Origin: Tomocerus qinae
Lineage: Eukaryota > Arthropoda > Collembola > Entomobryomorpha > Tomoceridae
Direction of reading: 5' to 3'
Assembly: GCA_020055645.1 (NCBI GenBank)
Contig: CM034546.1
Span: 127,803,875-127,867,874 of the forward strand
DNA: 64,000 nucleotides
Shown here in pieces: positions 23,963 to 36,376 of this stretch. The notes beneath the pieces are model-generated. The model searched no databases. It saw only the letters and a program-made list of their open reading frames with translations, and was not told the origin of the DNA. Within the stretch, counting starts at the first letter, position 1. The number at the start of each line of letters is the position of its first letter. Position numbers and translations under genes: made by a program.

Positions 23963-24272
23963 CCTGCCTATAGAATACAACCTAAATACGCATTTACTTG
24001 TATATCTACATTATCCAGTATATCGACCTTTAAAAAAGCCTATGTCCATTTTTCGTTTGCTGCAGGAAACTAACAATCGTATGGATATAGGTTTTTTCAC
24101 CAAACAAAAAATGGATATTGGCTATTTCGTGCACCAAACAAAAAATGGATATTAGCTATTTCGTGCACCAAACAAAAAATGGATATTGGCTATTTCGTTC
24201 CTTAAAGGACGATATACTAGATATTGTAGATATACAAGTAAATGCGTATTTAGGTTGTATTCTATAGGCAGG
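23963..24272. mobile_element. Foldback element with near-perfect ~49-bp inverted ends and 34-bp repeats
   Basis: The arm starting CCTGCCTATAGAATACAACC at 23963 runs about 49 bases and returns inverted at about 24224-24272, ending in CAGG. Between the arms are three direct copies of a 34-bp unit beginning CACCAAACAAAAAATGGATA (about 24097, 24131 and 24165). 310 bp, non-coding; no target duplication is clear. The surrounding 23746-24871 holds no gene. Confidence 0.8.
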
Positions 24273-24871
24273 CATAATGTATTCATATCAAGGATAAAAT
24301 ATTTTCTTTGCATCCAAACTCATTTAAGTTGTTAATATTGGCATGGATAATTAAATTAGTAATAATCGCTCTGATATGATTTTATTTTCACCAAAAGCAT
24401 ACAAGGTGATCCAACTATATTTCTCGGATCTATACAAATGTACCAATGTACACTCTTCTTTGGCAAAAAGAAGCACGTAATATTTAACTGTATTTTTCCC
24501 TATGTATTCACCAATTTCTGGCTTCTGTAATGGGAAATTTCTAAAGCTGAAATCAATGGTAGACTTCGGCAGATTGCTAGATTAAAAATGAAATTCTTGC
24601 TGATCAGATTATTTATGATTAAAATGCATATAGAAATTGGAATGGAGGGCAAAATATAGTAAAGTGTATTACAGCGTGTACAAATTAGCTAGTAACAGCT
24701 TGAATAGTAGCTTAGCCTTAAACTTGTAAACTATGTATGTATTGAAATCAATATTTGTTACTTCGGTTTTCAATAATTCATTTTTCAAGATTTAATAAGT
24801 ACATTTCATAACAATCAACTGATATACAAGTTGGTCCAATTTGTTCCATTGTAATTCAGGAATCTGTGAGA

Positions 24872-25396
24872 TTAACCACCCCATCCAGTGCCATAGCCAG
24901 GTTGTCCAACAGGCATGGATGGATTGGGCACGGAAGCTGGAGCTCCACCATATCCTAATGGGCCTCCTCCGTATCCAGCACCAGGGGTTCCTACAGGAGC
25001 TCCTGCTTGGGGCACAGTAGCTGGAGATCCGGCATAGCCCATTGGGCCTCCACCATATCCGCCAGCTCCGGGGGCTCCGCCATATCCTACTGGGGCTCCA
25101 GCATATCCAACTGGAGCTCCGGGGGCTCCGCCATATCCTACTGGGGCTCCAGCGTATCCAACTGGAGCTCCGGGGGCTCCGCCATATCCTACAGGAGCTC
25201 CAGCTTGGGGCACAACGCCTGGGGCTCCGCCATATCCCATTGGACCTGCTCCGTATCCAGGTTGAACACCAGGGGCTCCGTACCCAACAGGGGCTCCGTA
25301 TCCACCAACAGGGGCTCCAGGACCCATCTCTCCAAATGGACGTGGATAAGCGCTAGCCACGGCGATAAGAGCTGCAACAACGAAGACCCCGTTCAT
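24872..25396 (-). CDS. Secreted Gly/Pro/Ala-rich repeat protein
   Basis: 174 residues from the ATG at 25396. A signal peptide (MNGVFVVAALIAVASA) is followed by YPRPFGEMGPG, then low-complexity repeats of the GAPVGYGGAPGAPVGYAGAP kind up to the stop. There are no cysteines and almost no charged residues after the start. The repeats are GC-rich compared with the surroundings. Upstream, a 5' UTR intron (donor 25496, acceptor about 25401) and a TATA box give a normal promoter layout. Such sequences occur in arthropod structural proteins of cuticle or glue; the exact role cannot be told. A longer ORF on the opposite strand is its shadow. Confidence 0.8.
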   Translation of the reverse strand: MNGVFVVAALIAVASAYPRPFGEMGPGAPVGGYGAPVGYGAPGVQPGYGAGPMGYGGAPGVVPQAGAPVGYGGAPGAPVGYAGAPVGYGGAPGAPVGYAGAPVGYGGAPGAGGYGGGPMGYAGSPATVPQAGAPVGTPGAGYGGGPLGYGGAPASVPNPSMPVGQPGYGTGWGG

Positions 25397-25558
25397 CTTG
25401 CTGGACAAATAGACCTGGAAAATGCAAATGTACTTGAAAATATGAAAATAAACAAGCCATATAAGAATATCAACTTCTGATTCTTGATCAGCTTACCTGT
25501 CGAGAAATGAGATTTCTGAGTTAAGGAGCTGTGAATGGTGATTGACGAATAAATCCAT

Positions 25559-25568
25559 CCTTTTTATA
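25559..25568 (-). promoter_or_regulatory. TATA box of the Gly/Pro-rich protein gene
   Basis: TATAAAAAGG reads on the minus strand, about 30 bases before a likely transcription start near 25535. It is followed by a short non-coding exon ending in a GTAAGC donor at 25496. Confidence 0.6.
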
Positions 25569-27603
25569 CCCCTTCTCAACCTCTTTCTCATTTTCCTTTC
25601 TCTATTGTTAACAGTAATCCAATTTAGGGCTTATGGAAAACAAATTACAGGTGATAGTTAAATTGCAGTCAATGAAAGATATTTTTGTCTGCAAGTGCAA
25701 AATGATATACCAAATTATATTACTGCATGACCTTTTCAAAACATCAAGTTTGGTTGAAAATTGCATTCATTTTATTTGCAGGTCGCCCCAAAAAGTGATT
25801 TATTATTTGATTTATGTAATGCAAGGGAATATTGATGTGTTTTTCAGTAGTTGATCCCTTTATCTGTAACATAAAACGGGGTTTTTGGAGTTACTTGTAT
25901 CTAAATTAGTAGTTTCTTAGGAATAGAATTTTTTTATTGGATTCAATTGATTGTGTATTGTTTCAAATGTGCGTCATTAGTATAATGTTCGACAATGGTA
26001 TACGTCAACTAAATTACAATGGGGACACAAATCGATTTAATCTCACCTTTTAATAGTTTATGGCATGCATTTATATTTATTGACGCTTGCTTTTTTACTA
26101 ATTGTACGAATGCCAATATGAGTTATTGTAATTTGCAGTTTGACTTTCTATTTACTACTTAAAAATAGGCCTAGTTGCTGTTTAATCTCATTTTTCTAAC
26201 CAGCTAAAATATTCATAATATGTTATTGGTCTTTGAATACATTTTAACTATTATATCTGGGCCTCTTTAATGTAGTTGGATATGTATACTACTGAGTAGG
26301 AAAGCCATAATTCAACCTAACCTCATTATTTGTATGCTTTCTTTTATATTTCATAGCTTTTCAGTAGAGTAAATTTACTCTACTGATTTCACATTTAATT
26401 GACATATTTATCTTAAAAACAATACCGCAATTAGTAATTAGGGTCAAGTCCCTTAACTTCGCTGACCGAATTAATAATGAGGTTACTTTTTTGTACTGAC
26501 ATAATTTCGATATGAAAGTATTCCACTCTTCTACCAATTTTTGTCCGTTCAAGTAAAATAGTAACAATGATTTACGAAAAGTGACACTTTGAGTAATGTA
26601 AAGTATGCAATATTATTATGTTAAATTCGCAATCGTATTCATATTTAAAAACTTATGATTGTTAGTCTAACGAAAGCCACCAGAATATTAAAATTACCCG
26701 AGGAATTCAATTTTACAAACAGAGCAGTGTAATGCAATTTTCCCCAGTTAGTGATCCATGTATTGATTTGACTGGAATATTTTATATTACAAATACGACC
26801 GAATTAAGACAATGCGTCCCTTAATGCATTTATTGGCTGGCTTCCAGGGTTAAACGAGTAAAATATGCCACACTTAATGTTGCTTGTGTAGATAGATCAG
26901 CAACATAAATGACAGGGGGTAATTACAATTGATTGCTAAATTAAATTTCTTCTTTCATGTATTGTATCATGTTCTTGAATAAAGTAGTACCTATAATATG
27001 TAGAGGTTATGCACTTTAAGAAATCATACTGCATTGACATGGGATTACACGAGATAATACAGACGAAACAGGCTATACACACTTTTAATCTTGTCTAACT
27101 TTAAAGTAGTATAATAATGCTTTACAAACCACGGAACACAATTTTGTTGGTTTTGGTTTGGTATATAAAAGTAACATGCATTGAACAGTTATATCTTCTA
27201 CAAATATGTGAGATTTGTTATCAAAGATTTACTAGTTGAGTTATAGCCATAGGATATCAAATACCAATGGTTATAGTATTTGTAAGTACGTACACAGATT
27301 GCATAATACTATATTACAATATATTGATGTTTAAGTTGAATGAAATCAGCATGAATGTGAATGACAGATACAGAATGACAGTAGAGGCAGTTACAAACTG
27401 AAAGTAGATACTCATAATGTCACAATACTTCGCAGAGGCATAGATTTGACATTTTAATTAACCATCACATAATCACATCTCTATTTTGTTTTCAAAACTG
27501 AAAATTTTTAAGTTTAATTTTTTAAGTTAAGTTTTTAAGACTACATTTAAGTTTTATAGGTAAACAAATCAACTACTACAAAAGTAACTAAAGTTTAATA
27601 CAA
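25569..27603. other. Gene-free AT-rich stretch
   Basis: I see no gene, repeat array or RNA here. Short ORFs at 25633-25854 (+) and 26361-26567 (-) have no family features. Confidence 0.5.
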
Positions 27604-28818
27604 ATGGCAGCACACCAGCAAGATGTCCTTAAAAATCTTCATCCATTCAAACAAGTCATTGACATAAACCAAATTTTGCCAATTTTAAAGTCGAGACTTC
27701 CTATTTCTTCAAATGTAAGTGTCAGTTAAAACGTATTTGATATAAGTCAAAGTCAAATCTCAAAAAAATCTAATATTTTTAGACTCACTCAGATGTGGTA
27801 ATTGTAATGAGCATTTTTTCAATATTTTCTTATTAGGTATATAACACGGCTATACTGAAAAAAGATTCAGACAAAAAAGATACTGTGTTTTACAGTTTCC
27901 AGCCAAAGGAAGAAGCAGAAAATGTTGATTCCATGTGGATTGTATCTGCTTACTATCGTTATGTGGGTAATTTTAATAAATCGTGCAAAGATTAAAATGT
28001 TACTACCTACGTCAATAAAATACACAAGTTTAGTAATATTTTTATTTTAGTATCCGGTTAAGACGAATTGAATTTTCTTTAGGATTTGGGAATACGATAT
28101 GCAATATCCGTTCCTCGTATAATGGAAATAACGGAAGAAGTGAAAGAAGCTTTTACAAATTCTTCGGTGTTTAATTGGAATGAGCCATATTCATTTGTAT
28201 CTTTGGAGAGACGAATATCCCCTTTGATTATTGAAATTGGTGCATATCATTTTGCTCGGAATATCACCCTTATTCCCACGAGAATCTACACGATCGATCC
28301 ATCACGAGTAATGGAGCAGCATACAGAAATCTTGTAAATATATAGCAGAAAATATTTTGGTTATTAAAATTAGAAAACGTTAAATTAATTCCTTAATAAT
28401 TTGTTTTTCAAGTTACAGTGACAATTCGGAAATGGAATTGACCTTAAAAGAGTTGACACCGGAGGAAGGAGCACAATTTCTGAGTCAAAACTGGAAATAC
28501 TCGACTGCTGAAACGTATAAAACCATTAAAAAACTTCTCGGTGAAAATGAGTCTGTTGGTTTGTACTTGAAGGGTCAGCTTGTGAGTGGAGTCCTTATAA
28601 ATGACAGCGGAGTAATCGGATTACTTCATACCTTGAAGGAACATCGTGGCAAGGGCTACGCTCGACTCGTAATGACGGATCTTATGAAGAGAATCGGATC
28701 CAAAGGGGCATTTCCCTGCAGCTGCGTGGAAATCAAAAATTATCCATCAATGGCATTTCATGAAAAACTCGGGATGAAGTATTCATTTTTGGCTGATTAT
28801 ATTGACCATCCCAGATAA
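27604..28818 (+). CDS. Glycine N-acyltransferase-like GNAT enzyme
   Basis: Four exons: 27604-27714, 27837-27962, 28083-28333 and 28419-28818. All frames join, giving 295 residues, the usual length of GLYAT-type enzymes (about 296). The second donor is GTGGGT, chosen because it alone keeps the frame. The C-terminal third has the GNAT acetyl-CoA motif: GVIGLLHTLKEHRGKGYARL, with HRGKGYA as the pyrophosphate-binding loop, then CVEIKNYPSMAFHEKLGM typical of motif B. The family transfers acyl groups from acyl-CoA to glycine or related amines, often in detoxification. The true substrate in arthropod members is unknown. No signal peptide is seen. Confidence 0.8.
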
Positions 28819-28886
28819 GAGTCGTAAATGTCGCGGGATATCAACTCATTCTACTAAATAAGTGCATTTGTCTACAAAATAATTAA

Positions 28887-29247
28887 GGTTGATTCGTAGG
28901 AGTAATGTAAGCAGTCACTGTATTAATTCGGATTGGATTACAAATCTATTTATTAATCAAAAGGCTTCAAAATTTCCAAAATGTGGCAGAAGGTTAATAC
29001 CTAGGACTTGTGACTTACAAAAATTTGAAAGTCGTAATGCATTTTGTATTATATAGCTTTGGGAAAAAATTGTTTTCAAAACTTTTTTACATTTTTTAAA
29101 AAAAAATCGGAACCATAAATCGGAAGTATTCACCTTCCGTCACTGTTTTGAAATTTTGAAGACTTTTGGTGAATAAATATGAGCTGTAATCTAATCCGAA
29201 TTAATAAATGACAAAATGCCTGCTCATAGTACCCCTATTAACCAACC
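28887..29247. mobile_element. TTAA-flanked MITE, copy 1
   Basis: 361 bp between TTAA at 28883-28886 and TTAA at 29248-29251. Inverted ends of about 100 bp include GGTTGATTCGTAGGAG, ATTAATTCGGATTGGATTAC and GGCTTCAAAATTTCC on the left, each returning inverted on the right. Homologous copies lie at 30254-30414 and 43731-44116. TTAA target duplication suggests mobilisation by a piggyBac-type transposase. Confidence 0.75.
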
Positions 29248-29626
29248 TTAATAATATTATTGCTATGATGTGATTCTTCAGTTTACATATAATATTGGGT
29301 CTCAATGCAAGTGTATAGTAAATAGTAATTAATGTCATTTGTGTCAAAATTGGATTTTCTTGTTTTTCTTCGAGAGTTCGTGATTCATGTTCATTCAGGT
29401 TTGTGATGAATATATTACTTAAACATTCAGTTTAAGATCCTGTTTCTCTTGTATCTCATATTATTTTGGGAACTTGGTAAATACTCTTCATTATTGATAA
29501 TGTACAGAGCAGATTACAGATAAATAAAGTGCAAAATGATTTGTAGCTTCTAAATTATTAATGCATTATTTCCATCTTTATTTCTACTCCAAATCAGATT
29601 TTATTGATTGATCCGACCTTTCATTC

Positions 29627-29827
29627 TTAACGTTGTAGATACTGATTGACATGACTCCCTTCGGCATTGCCGTAAGGATTATACAGTTCCTCAACAGGGG
29701 CCCGTCTGTATCGGGGATAAGTCTCAACTCCATAGTCCTCAGAATAAGTTGGCTTGGACTTTATCGGAGAATCGTCCCATTGAGCATTTGCAGCACAAAT
29801 TGCCCCCACAAGAATCAGTGCGGAAAC
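29627..29827 (-). CDS. Small secreted protein, last exon only
   Basis: After a clear acceptor (TTTTTCCAG, minus strand) at 29828 the frame reads VSALILVGAICAANAQW, the hydrophobic core and cleavage region of a signal peptide. About 50 mature residues follow, rich in Tyr/Pro/Arg, including YPRYRRAPVEELYNPYG and a terminal QYLQR. An RYRR dibasic-type site could be a processing site, so a neuropeptide precursor is possible. A small cuticle or antimicrobial-type protein is equally possible. The first coding exon, a few codons with the ATG, was not located upstream. A polyadenylation signal (AATAAA, minus strand) lies at 29601-29606. Confidence 0.6.
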   Translation of the reverse strand, partial: VSALILVGAICAANAQWDDSPIKSKPTYSEDYGVETYPRYRRAPVEELYNPYGNAEGSHVNQYLQR

Positions 29828-29829
29828 CT

Positions 29830-32300
29830 GGAAAAATTAAGTTCAATTGTTTGAAGTCCTCCATCGAAATGAAAATATTTATTGTAATAGGAACCATGAA
29901 CTTAAGGTTGGCATTACGTAGAAATGAGAGTAGGACATTTTATTATAAATATCGTTAACAAATTATCCTCAAAAAAGGTGCAAATTTCTACAAAAATGTT
30001 TTCAAAAATACAAATCTTCTGTGATTTAAAATCACAGAAGTCTCGAGATTTTTTTGATTGGGAAAATCAGTTATGGCAGCTTTTGGAGGAAGGAAATCTT
30101 GTAAGAGCTTTCCAACTACCGTTTTTGATTGAACTATTGAAACAATTTAAGACTAGATTTTAAATCAAAGTATTTTATTGGTATCGATTGAATTCTATTG
30201 GTATAATATTATCTCTCTGCTCTCACATCATTGCCTAGTTTGGTTGAGTGAGAGTAGTTGATAGCGGGGTAACTTGAGAATACACTATACATGTATTATG
30301 TCACATGTCGTAGGATTTAGGATTAGATTAGAGTATCCAAGAGCATAGCCCGTATTATTTAGTAATATACACACAAAAAAGTGTATGATCAAGTTACCCC
30401 ACTATATTAACTACCCGTATTTAATAGGTGATTCTTAAGTCTTCTATATTTTACCAAATATTTCATGTTTGCAAAGTTCAAGCTAAAATCTCAATGTTCT
30501 AAAATGATCAACTATTTAAGCAATGAATGATAACTGAATACATTTTGGGATTTATATACTCGCAATTCACCTCAACATTCTATTTATTTGTTCACTTTTA
30601 TATTACGTAAGCCTTATCTTTTTGTGGAATAATTAGACAAACACCAAATTCTTCAGAAGAAACTAAGTTATCTCTACTGTCTTAGAGTACACTAATTAGT
30701 ATGAAAGTATTTCTCTTAAATCTATATTACCGGGTTTGAAGTGTAGACTAATAAAATGCTAATTTATTTCCAATCATTTGTAAACTAATGTTAGTTTTTA
30801 TACCATAATAATTATTCCAGGCAGCGTCTGTTTTACAACAGTAGTGTCATTACATTTTAACTAAATATTTTCAGAACCTACAGAGCTGTTCTGTGAATTA
30901 GATTAAGTTTCTTCTTTGAACATACAGTCATCGTCAAATCAGAGTCCAGGAGCTGTTTTACCTAATAGAAAAGGGGAAAACAGATGAAATGGTATGACTT
31001 GTTAAAGCTAAAAGGTGTAGATAAATCAGAATAATAATTTTCAATTCTAAAGTTTACTCAATGCATATTATACTCGTGTAAGTGTACCTCTATCAAAGTT
31101 AAGATTCAAAGGCTGAAGCTGAAATGAAATATAGGAAACATGGGAGCGGAAGATATTATTAATATGATGTAGTTTTGTTTGTGAGAGCAAAGAATGGAAG
31201 ACCGGGAAATTGTAGATGTATTATGAAGGAAATGAAATGTTGCCCGCTTTATTATTATTAAATTAAAACCACATTAAAACTAACAAGGATGAATAATATT
31301 CAAATTAAGGTGAATAATAGTCAAATTAGGATGCATATATAATAATTATGAAAGGATATAAAAGTATGAGATTGAACAAGAAAATGGAAGTACCCATTGG
31401 ACTTTAAAACTATTTCCCGATTCTCTTTAAATTTCTTTAGTCTACCCAGTGAACTCTAAACTATTCTCCAATTTTCTCCAGTCTACCTAGTGGACTCAAA
31501 ACTATCAGCTAAACTCATCAGATCTTCAGTTTACTCTTTACCCTAAATCTGATTCTAATTTAAACTATATAATCCTCCAATCTTTGACAGTCAACCCAGC
31601 AGACTCTAAAATACTCTTAAACACCGATCTTGGCCACAATGTTTTTCTATGAGAATGAGTTACGGGGTACTGTGAAAATATATCGGAGTTTTCCGAGGGG
31701 TCTCTCGAATTTTCCGACTTTCCGAGCTCAATCTTTACTTCTTCAGTCTTCGGTTTACAATCTAAGCTAGGAGAGCATAATTATAGCTAGCAGGAACACA
31801 CAGCAGCACACCGCGCACCGAGAGAATAAGTCCAATTCAACAAAATATTGTTACACATGCAATATCAAGCACGAACGCAAAGTAAGCTTTGCGCGGATGG
31901 CTACACTCATTCAAAATACTTTGCCATCAGCAGTCAGTAAACAAAAGGTTACATTTCAAACTTTTAAATTAGACTTAAATCTAAAATTTGGTCATTTTGT
32001 CATTGTTGTCACTAAATAATTGTCATTGTATTATAAATTTTAGACACAAACAGTCGTTTGACTCACCAGCTGTTTTTATTTAAGGAAGAAAGTCATCATC
32101 GGCGACAAAAACAAATGTATGGTGATGGTGATTATCGTTGTATTTGTACATTATTAGACTCAAAACTTAAATAATATTGTTCGTCCAAATCTTGTAAAGA
32201 TTACACCCACATCATCCACGGTGTCGTGTTTCCGTTCTTCAGTCTTGACTAGACTTTTGATTAAATCCAAAACATCCATAGGGATTGACAATTAAAAGCG
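29830..32300. other. Gene-free stretch with one MITE copy
   Basis: It contains the degenerate MITE at 30254-30414 and a 25-base perfect palindrome near 30018 (arms CTTCTGTGATTT). 31380-31620 has repeated ACCCAGTGGACTYTAAAACTA-like wording, perhaps a weak minisatellite. No gene seen. Confidence 0.5.
30254..30414. mobile_element. TTAA-type MITE, copy 2 (short, decayed)
   Basis: The left arm GTAGTTGATAGCGGGGTAAC returns inverted as GTAGTTAATATAGTGGGGTA. The inside keeps AGGATTAGATTAGAGTAT and AGCCCGTATT of the family consensus seen at 43731-44116. Flanking TTAA is no longer clear. Confidence 0.6.
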
Positions 32301-35300
32301 ATGGAAAATCACACTTGCTTGATCTGTTTGAATTTTATCGGTAATCAAACTAGAAGACCCTTGAGCGTTTATCAGAAAGTTTTCAGTACTTGCAAAAAGC
32401 ATTTACATTGCTCAATCACAGACGAAACTTTAACAGATGATTGGGAACCTGCAAAAAAGCAGAAACAATTACCACTTTGTGACGACTGTGTGAATGGGTC
32501 ATTAGAACTGGCAAAAATAGCCGATAATCTAGAAAAATTTCAAAAACAAGTTAATGACTTGCTCTTGGTATTTTCGTTGAAAATACTTCATCGCCGCTCT
32601 CAAGTAGCAACTCTTGAACCCCTTTCGGAGGAAAGAAATTCTTTAGAAATAGATATTTCCAAATTATCTCAGCATTTCAACCTACCAAAACCAACTAGTG
32701 CGGAACACAATGATACAGAACAAGAAATAAAAATCTCTAATAGTTCTTCCCAGCAAGACAAACTTTTTCCTATGATTGATGTTAGTACTGTGAAATCCGA
32801 GTTCATTTATGAAGATGTTGGAGAACAAGGTGGTGAAACACTTACAGAAGAGACTTCGGATAGTGAAAATTTCTTTGTCTATTATCCTCATGGCGAAACT
32901 CCAGATCTTGACATTTCTGTGACAGATACAACGCAATTGGTCCAGAGAAATTTAAACGAAGAATTCTTTATTGCTGCAGATATTATTGAAAGTCCAGCGA
33001 AATCGGATCGTTCGTCGCGGTCATCGGACTTAAAAGTCAACCTAGAAAGTAATATTTTATTATTTTTTTTACTTATACATGGCTGCTGAATACTGATTGC
33101 CGGTTAATAATACGCTTTTCGTTAAGTGTTGTTACAAATATACAACGGCAAAATCACGCATAAGTTAGATTAGTTACTTTACCAAAGAAATGTTTGACTG
33201 GGCCTTGCTTATAATACTTGCGCTGGCGCTAGTGAAACATTATTATAGGTCCTCTGCCCGATGGTTCGATATGTAGATGTCAATAGAGAGACACAAGAGA
33301 ATTCTTCTATTGAAAATGTTTTCAACTGAAAAGGGAAAAGATAAGTGAGTCCAATATTTAGTGATTTATTTACTATTTTGTATTTGCAATTATTTTTTAT
33401 ACATTACAACAATAACACATTCTTTATAATTAATAAGAATTTCAGCCAATTGCTCCCTGGGATGCCCTTGAAAGGTAAAATTATCAAGACCACGACGGCC
33501 ACTTCCTCAAGGTCAACTAAGCTCTACGCCTACTTCTACATCCACAGTCAATTAACAAATCAAATTATCAGGAAATTCAAAGCTGCTGACGGGCTGACAA
33601 TGAAATATTATTTCAGTAGTAGCACGAACGTACGTACGAAGACATACGACACGTACGAAGCACATATTATTTTCAAAACTTGAGCCGGTTTTTAAAATTT
33701 TTAAATGCACGTAACTATTTAAAAACAGAAAAAGTAATCTGTATACTTCATTGAAGATCCTAAGCTGCAAACCGCCTCGCCCACTGGGTCGACAGATTTG
33801 GGGAAGCCCGAAACCCTCGTAAACATGGTAAAATGGATCTGCTTAAATAATTGTTTCTGTATATTTATGACTAGCAAAAATAAGACACAGAAACAAACAC
33901 AGATAAAATTGTGTAATAATAAATATGTGTTTCTATAGGTAAACGGAAACTGGGGCCGATGTCTGCTTTGTAGCTTTGTACCAAGGAAAATACACAATAT
34001 GAAGTCAGTCAATTCTCCAGAGAGAGGTTTCTAAAGTACCGGCGGATGACAATTTCTAAATGTACTGAACACTGTATTCACTTTGCCACAACTTAAAGAA
34101 GTCGTGGGGGATACCGGTTATAAAATTAAATACCTTTATTAAAAGATGAAACTGATAACTAAACCGTAATTTGTTTATTTTCAAACAATTACTTGTGCCA
34201 ATTATTTTTCTAAATATTATTATTATTTTATTGTACTTATCAACAAAAATTGTAATGTAGAATTTATTTTTAGAGAACGTCCATTATCTCTGTCTGTCTG
34301 TTTGTATTGTATGTATGGAGCCTGATCGGAAATCGGAAAGACAAGTAATGAACATTGCTTCATTTGCAAAGAAAATGAAATGATCAACTACTTCATGGTT
34401 TATGAGTCGAATTGGATGCAATTCTAAGAAGCTGAAGCCTGTCTGAAATGTGAAATTACTTGTATTTTATTTGAATTGTATCCATCTCTTTTCTTGCTTA
34501 ATGTTTCTTAATGTCTACTAGGACATAGGATCGCTCATTTATTGACTCTTGGAATTTCCTATGGAATCATTGTGAAAAGAATATCCACGGTGCCCGATTT
34601 TTATTGCCCAGAACATATTTCTGTGGGGAGAAGAAACGTGAAAATTCCTAAAGTGTTATGCAACTGCGCGTTGAACCGAATTAATTCAAAACTTAATTGA
34701 AGTGCCACCGCCACTTATTTTAATTTATAATTATCACAATTCGTTGGTTAGAAAACAAATGTCTGTATTGTTCGCAGTAAAAGCCAAAATGCAAAAACGA
34801 ACATTTTTGTGGGATTAATTGTTTGCATTTGAATTGAACTGACGGGCAGGGAAAATCAGCTGATTTATTTCGGAAACCGAAAGCTTAATAAAACTTCAAC
34901 CAACGATTGTAATAATTACACATTCTACATTATGACAAAAACAAGCAAATATACATTATAATCAATGTTGTTATTACGTATTTACCAAACATTCTAATTT
35001 GACATTCAGCATTAGGATTTTCGAATTCGGAAAAAGAAGTAAGAATGTTTACATTTACAATACCTTGACTAGCTAATGACTGCATTCACTCTTTAGTAGT
35101 GGGATTCAATAAACTAAATATATTTTGCACAGATATCTCTGAATTTCTTTGCCAACATATTTTATGGGTAGTACTTAGTACTTAGTAGTACTGAATACTG
35201 ACGGACAACTGCAAATGAATAATATGAAATAACTATTCAGCTTCACATTGCGCGCGCTCTTTGCTTTAAATCGTTGTTGTTGGTTTAATTCGTTGGTAGC

Positions 35301-36376
35301 TAATTTCTTTAGGATAATTTTACCAAATGCGAGATGATTAGCGTCTACCATATGTGCTAAAATTCATTTTACTTTATTTTTTCAGGATTGAAGTTTAAAA
35401 ATGATGGAACGCCAATCGTTAATGAAAATGAAACTAGAGAACGCAGCAAAAGAAAAGCTTTCCTCAGCGCATCCGCCCAAATTCATGATGGTAATGCCGA
35501 TGATGATGATGATGACGACGACTCCATTGATGATGATATATTGGGAGAGAAAGATTTTGACGTCGTCGATATTGATGAAGACTATGAAGAAGAACCCGAG
35601 CTTTTGACAAACGTTAAACAAACGTAAGTCATGAGTCGTCATAACCTCATAATAATTTATTACTTTTTGGAAGAATTTATTAATCTGTATTCTTAGATTA
35701 ATTGTATTTTATTGTAATTTTCAGTAAACACACTGTTAATGTATCTCTTTTGAATTTACAACGCACAAAAGTGGCTTTGCCTAAAATAACGAGCAGTAAT
35801 TATAACGACAGAAGCACAAGGGGAGCTACAATAATTCATAAAAAAGTCAAAAGTAATAATTCTAACAAACGACGGAGAAAAGCGGATCCTTTGGCGACTA
35901 ATAAGAAGAAGACCAGTGGCAAAGTTTATCAATGCGAAGTTTGTGAATATACGACTGCTCACCAAAACTATTTGGTGGTTCACATGAGAAGTCACACGGG
36001 AGAACGTCCATACAAATGTCACAAGTGTGGCAAAACATTCAGACAGACAGCCCATCTTCGAGTGCATTTGTTGACCCACTCCAAAATCAAACATTATAAA
36101 TGTCCAGTATGTAAAAAGGGCTATTCAAACTCTTCTAGTTTAAGAGGACACATAAACCGACATACCGGGGTGAAAAAATTTATTTGTTCAATGTGTGACT
36201 ATGCGACTAGTGAGAGTGGAAATCTAAAAAGACATATTACCACCCACACTGACCTTAAGCCATTCAAATGTGCGGATTGTGGACAGATGTATAAAAGTAA
36301 AATGGCCATTAGAAATCACTACAAAAGTTCACATCCTGATGTAGAGTTCACTTTAGATTGTATTATTGATGGGTAG
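32301..36376 (+). CDS. C2H2 zinc-finger protein with N-terminal Cys-quartet domain
   Basis: Three exons, 32301-33048, 35386-35623 and 35725-36376, give 545 residues. The N-terminus has CLIC (residues ~5-8) and CDDC (~58-61) followed by a helix with leucine/phenylalanine spacing. This resembles the ZAD domain of arthropod zinc-finger proteins, but I cannot confirm it. The middle is acidic (a run of eight Asp in exon 2). A basic stretch KRRRK precedes five C2H2 fingers: CEVC, CHKC with the TGERPYKC linker, CPVC, CSMC and CADC. The first finger linker HTGERPYKCHKCGKTF is canonical. It is expected to be a nuclear DNA-binding transcription factor. The 2.3-kb first intron (33049-35385) holds no second gene that I can see. 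Confidence 0.85.

Noticed and set aside
25007..25480. 157-codon plus-strand ORF
   Set aside because: Antisense shadow of the Gly/Pro-rich repeat gene; low-complexity repeats leave several frames open.
30010..30045. 25-base palindrome as a terminator
   Set aside because: Animal Pol II genes do not end at such hairpins and no U-tract or gene is associated.
35401..35607. 68-codon Met-rich ORF
   Set aside because: Alternative frame of the Asp-rich exon 2 of the zinc-finger gene.
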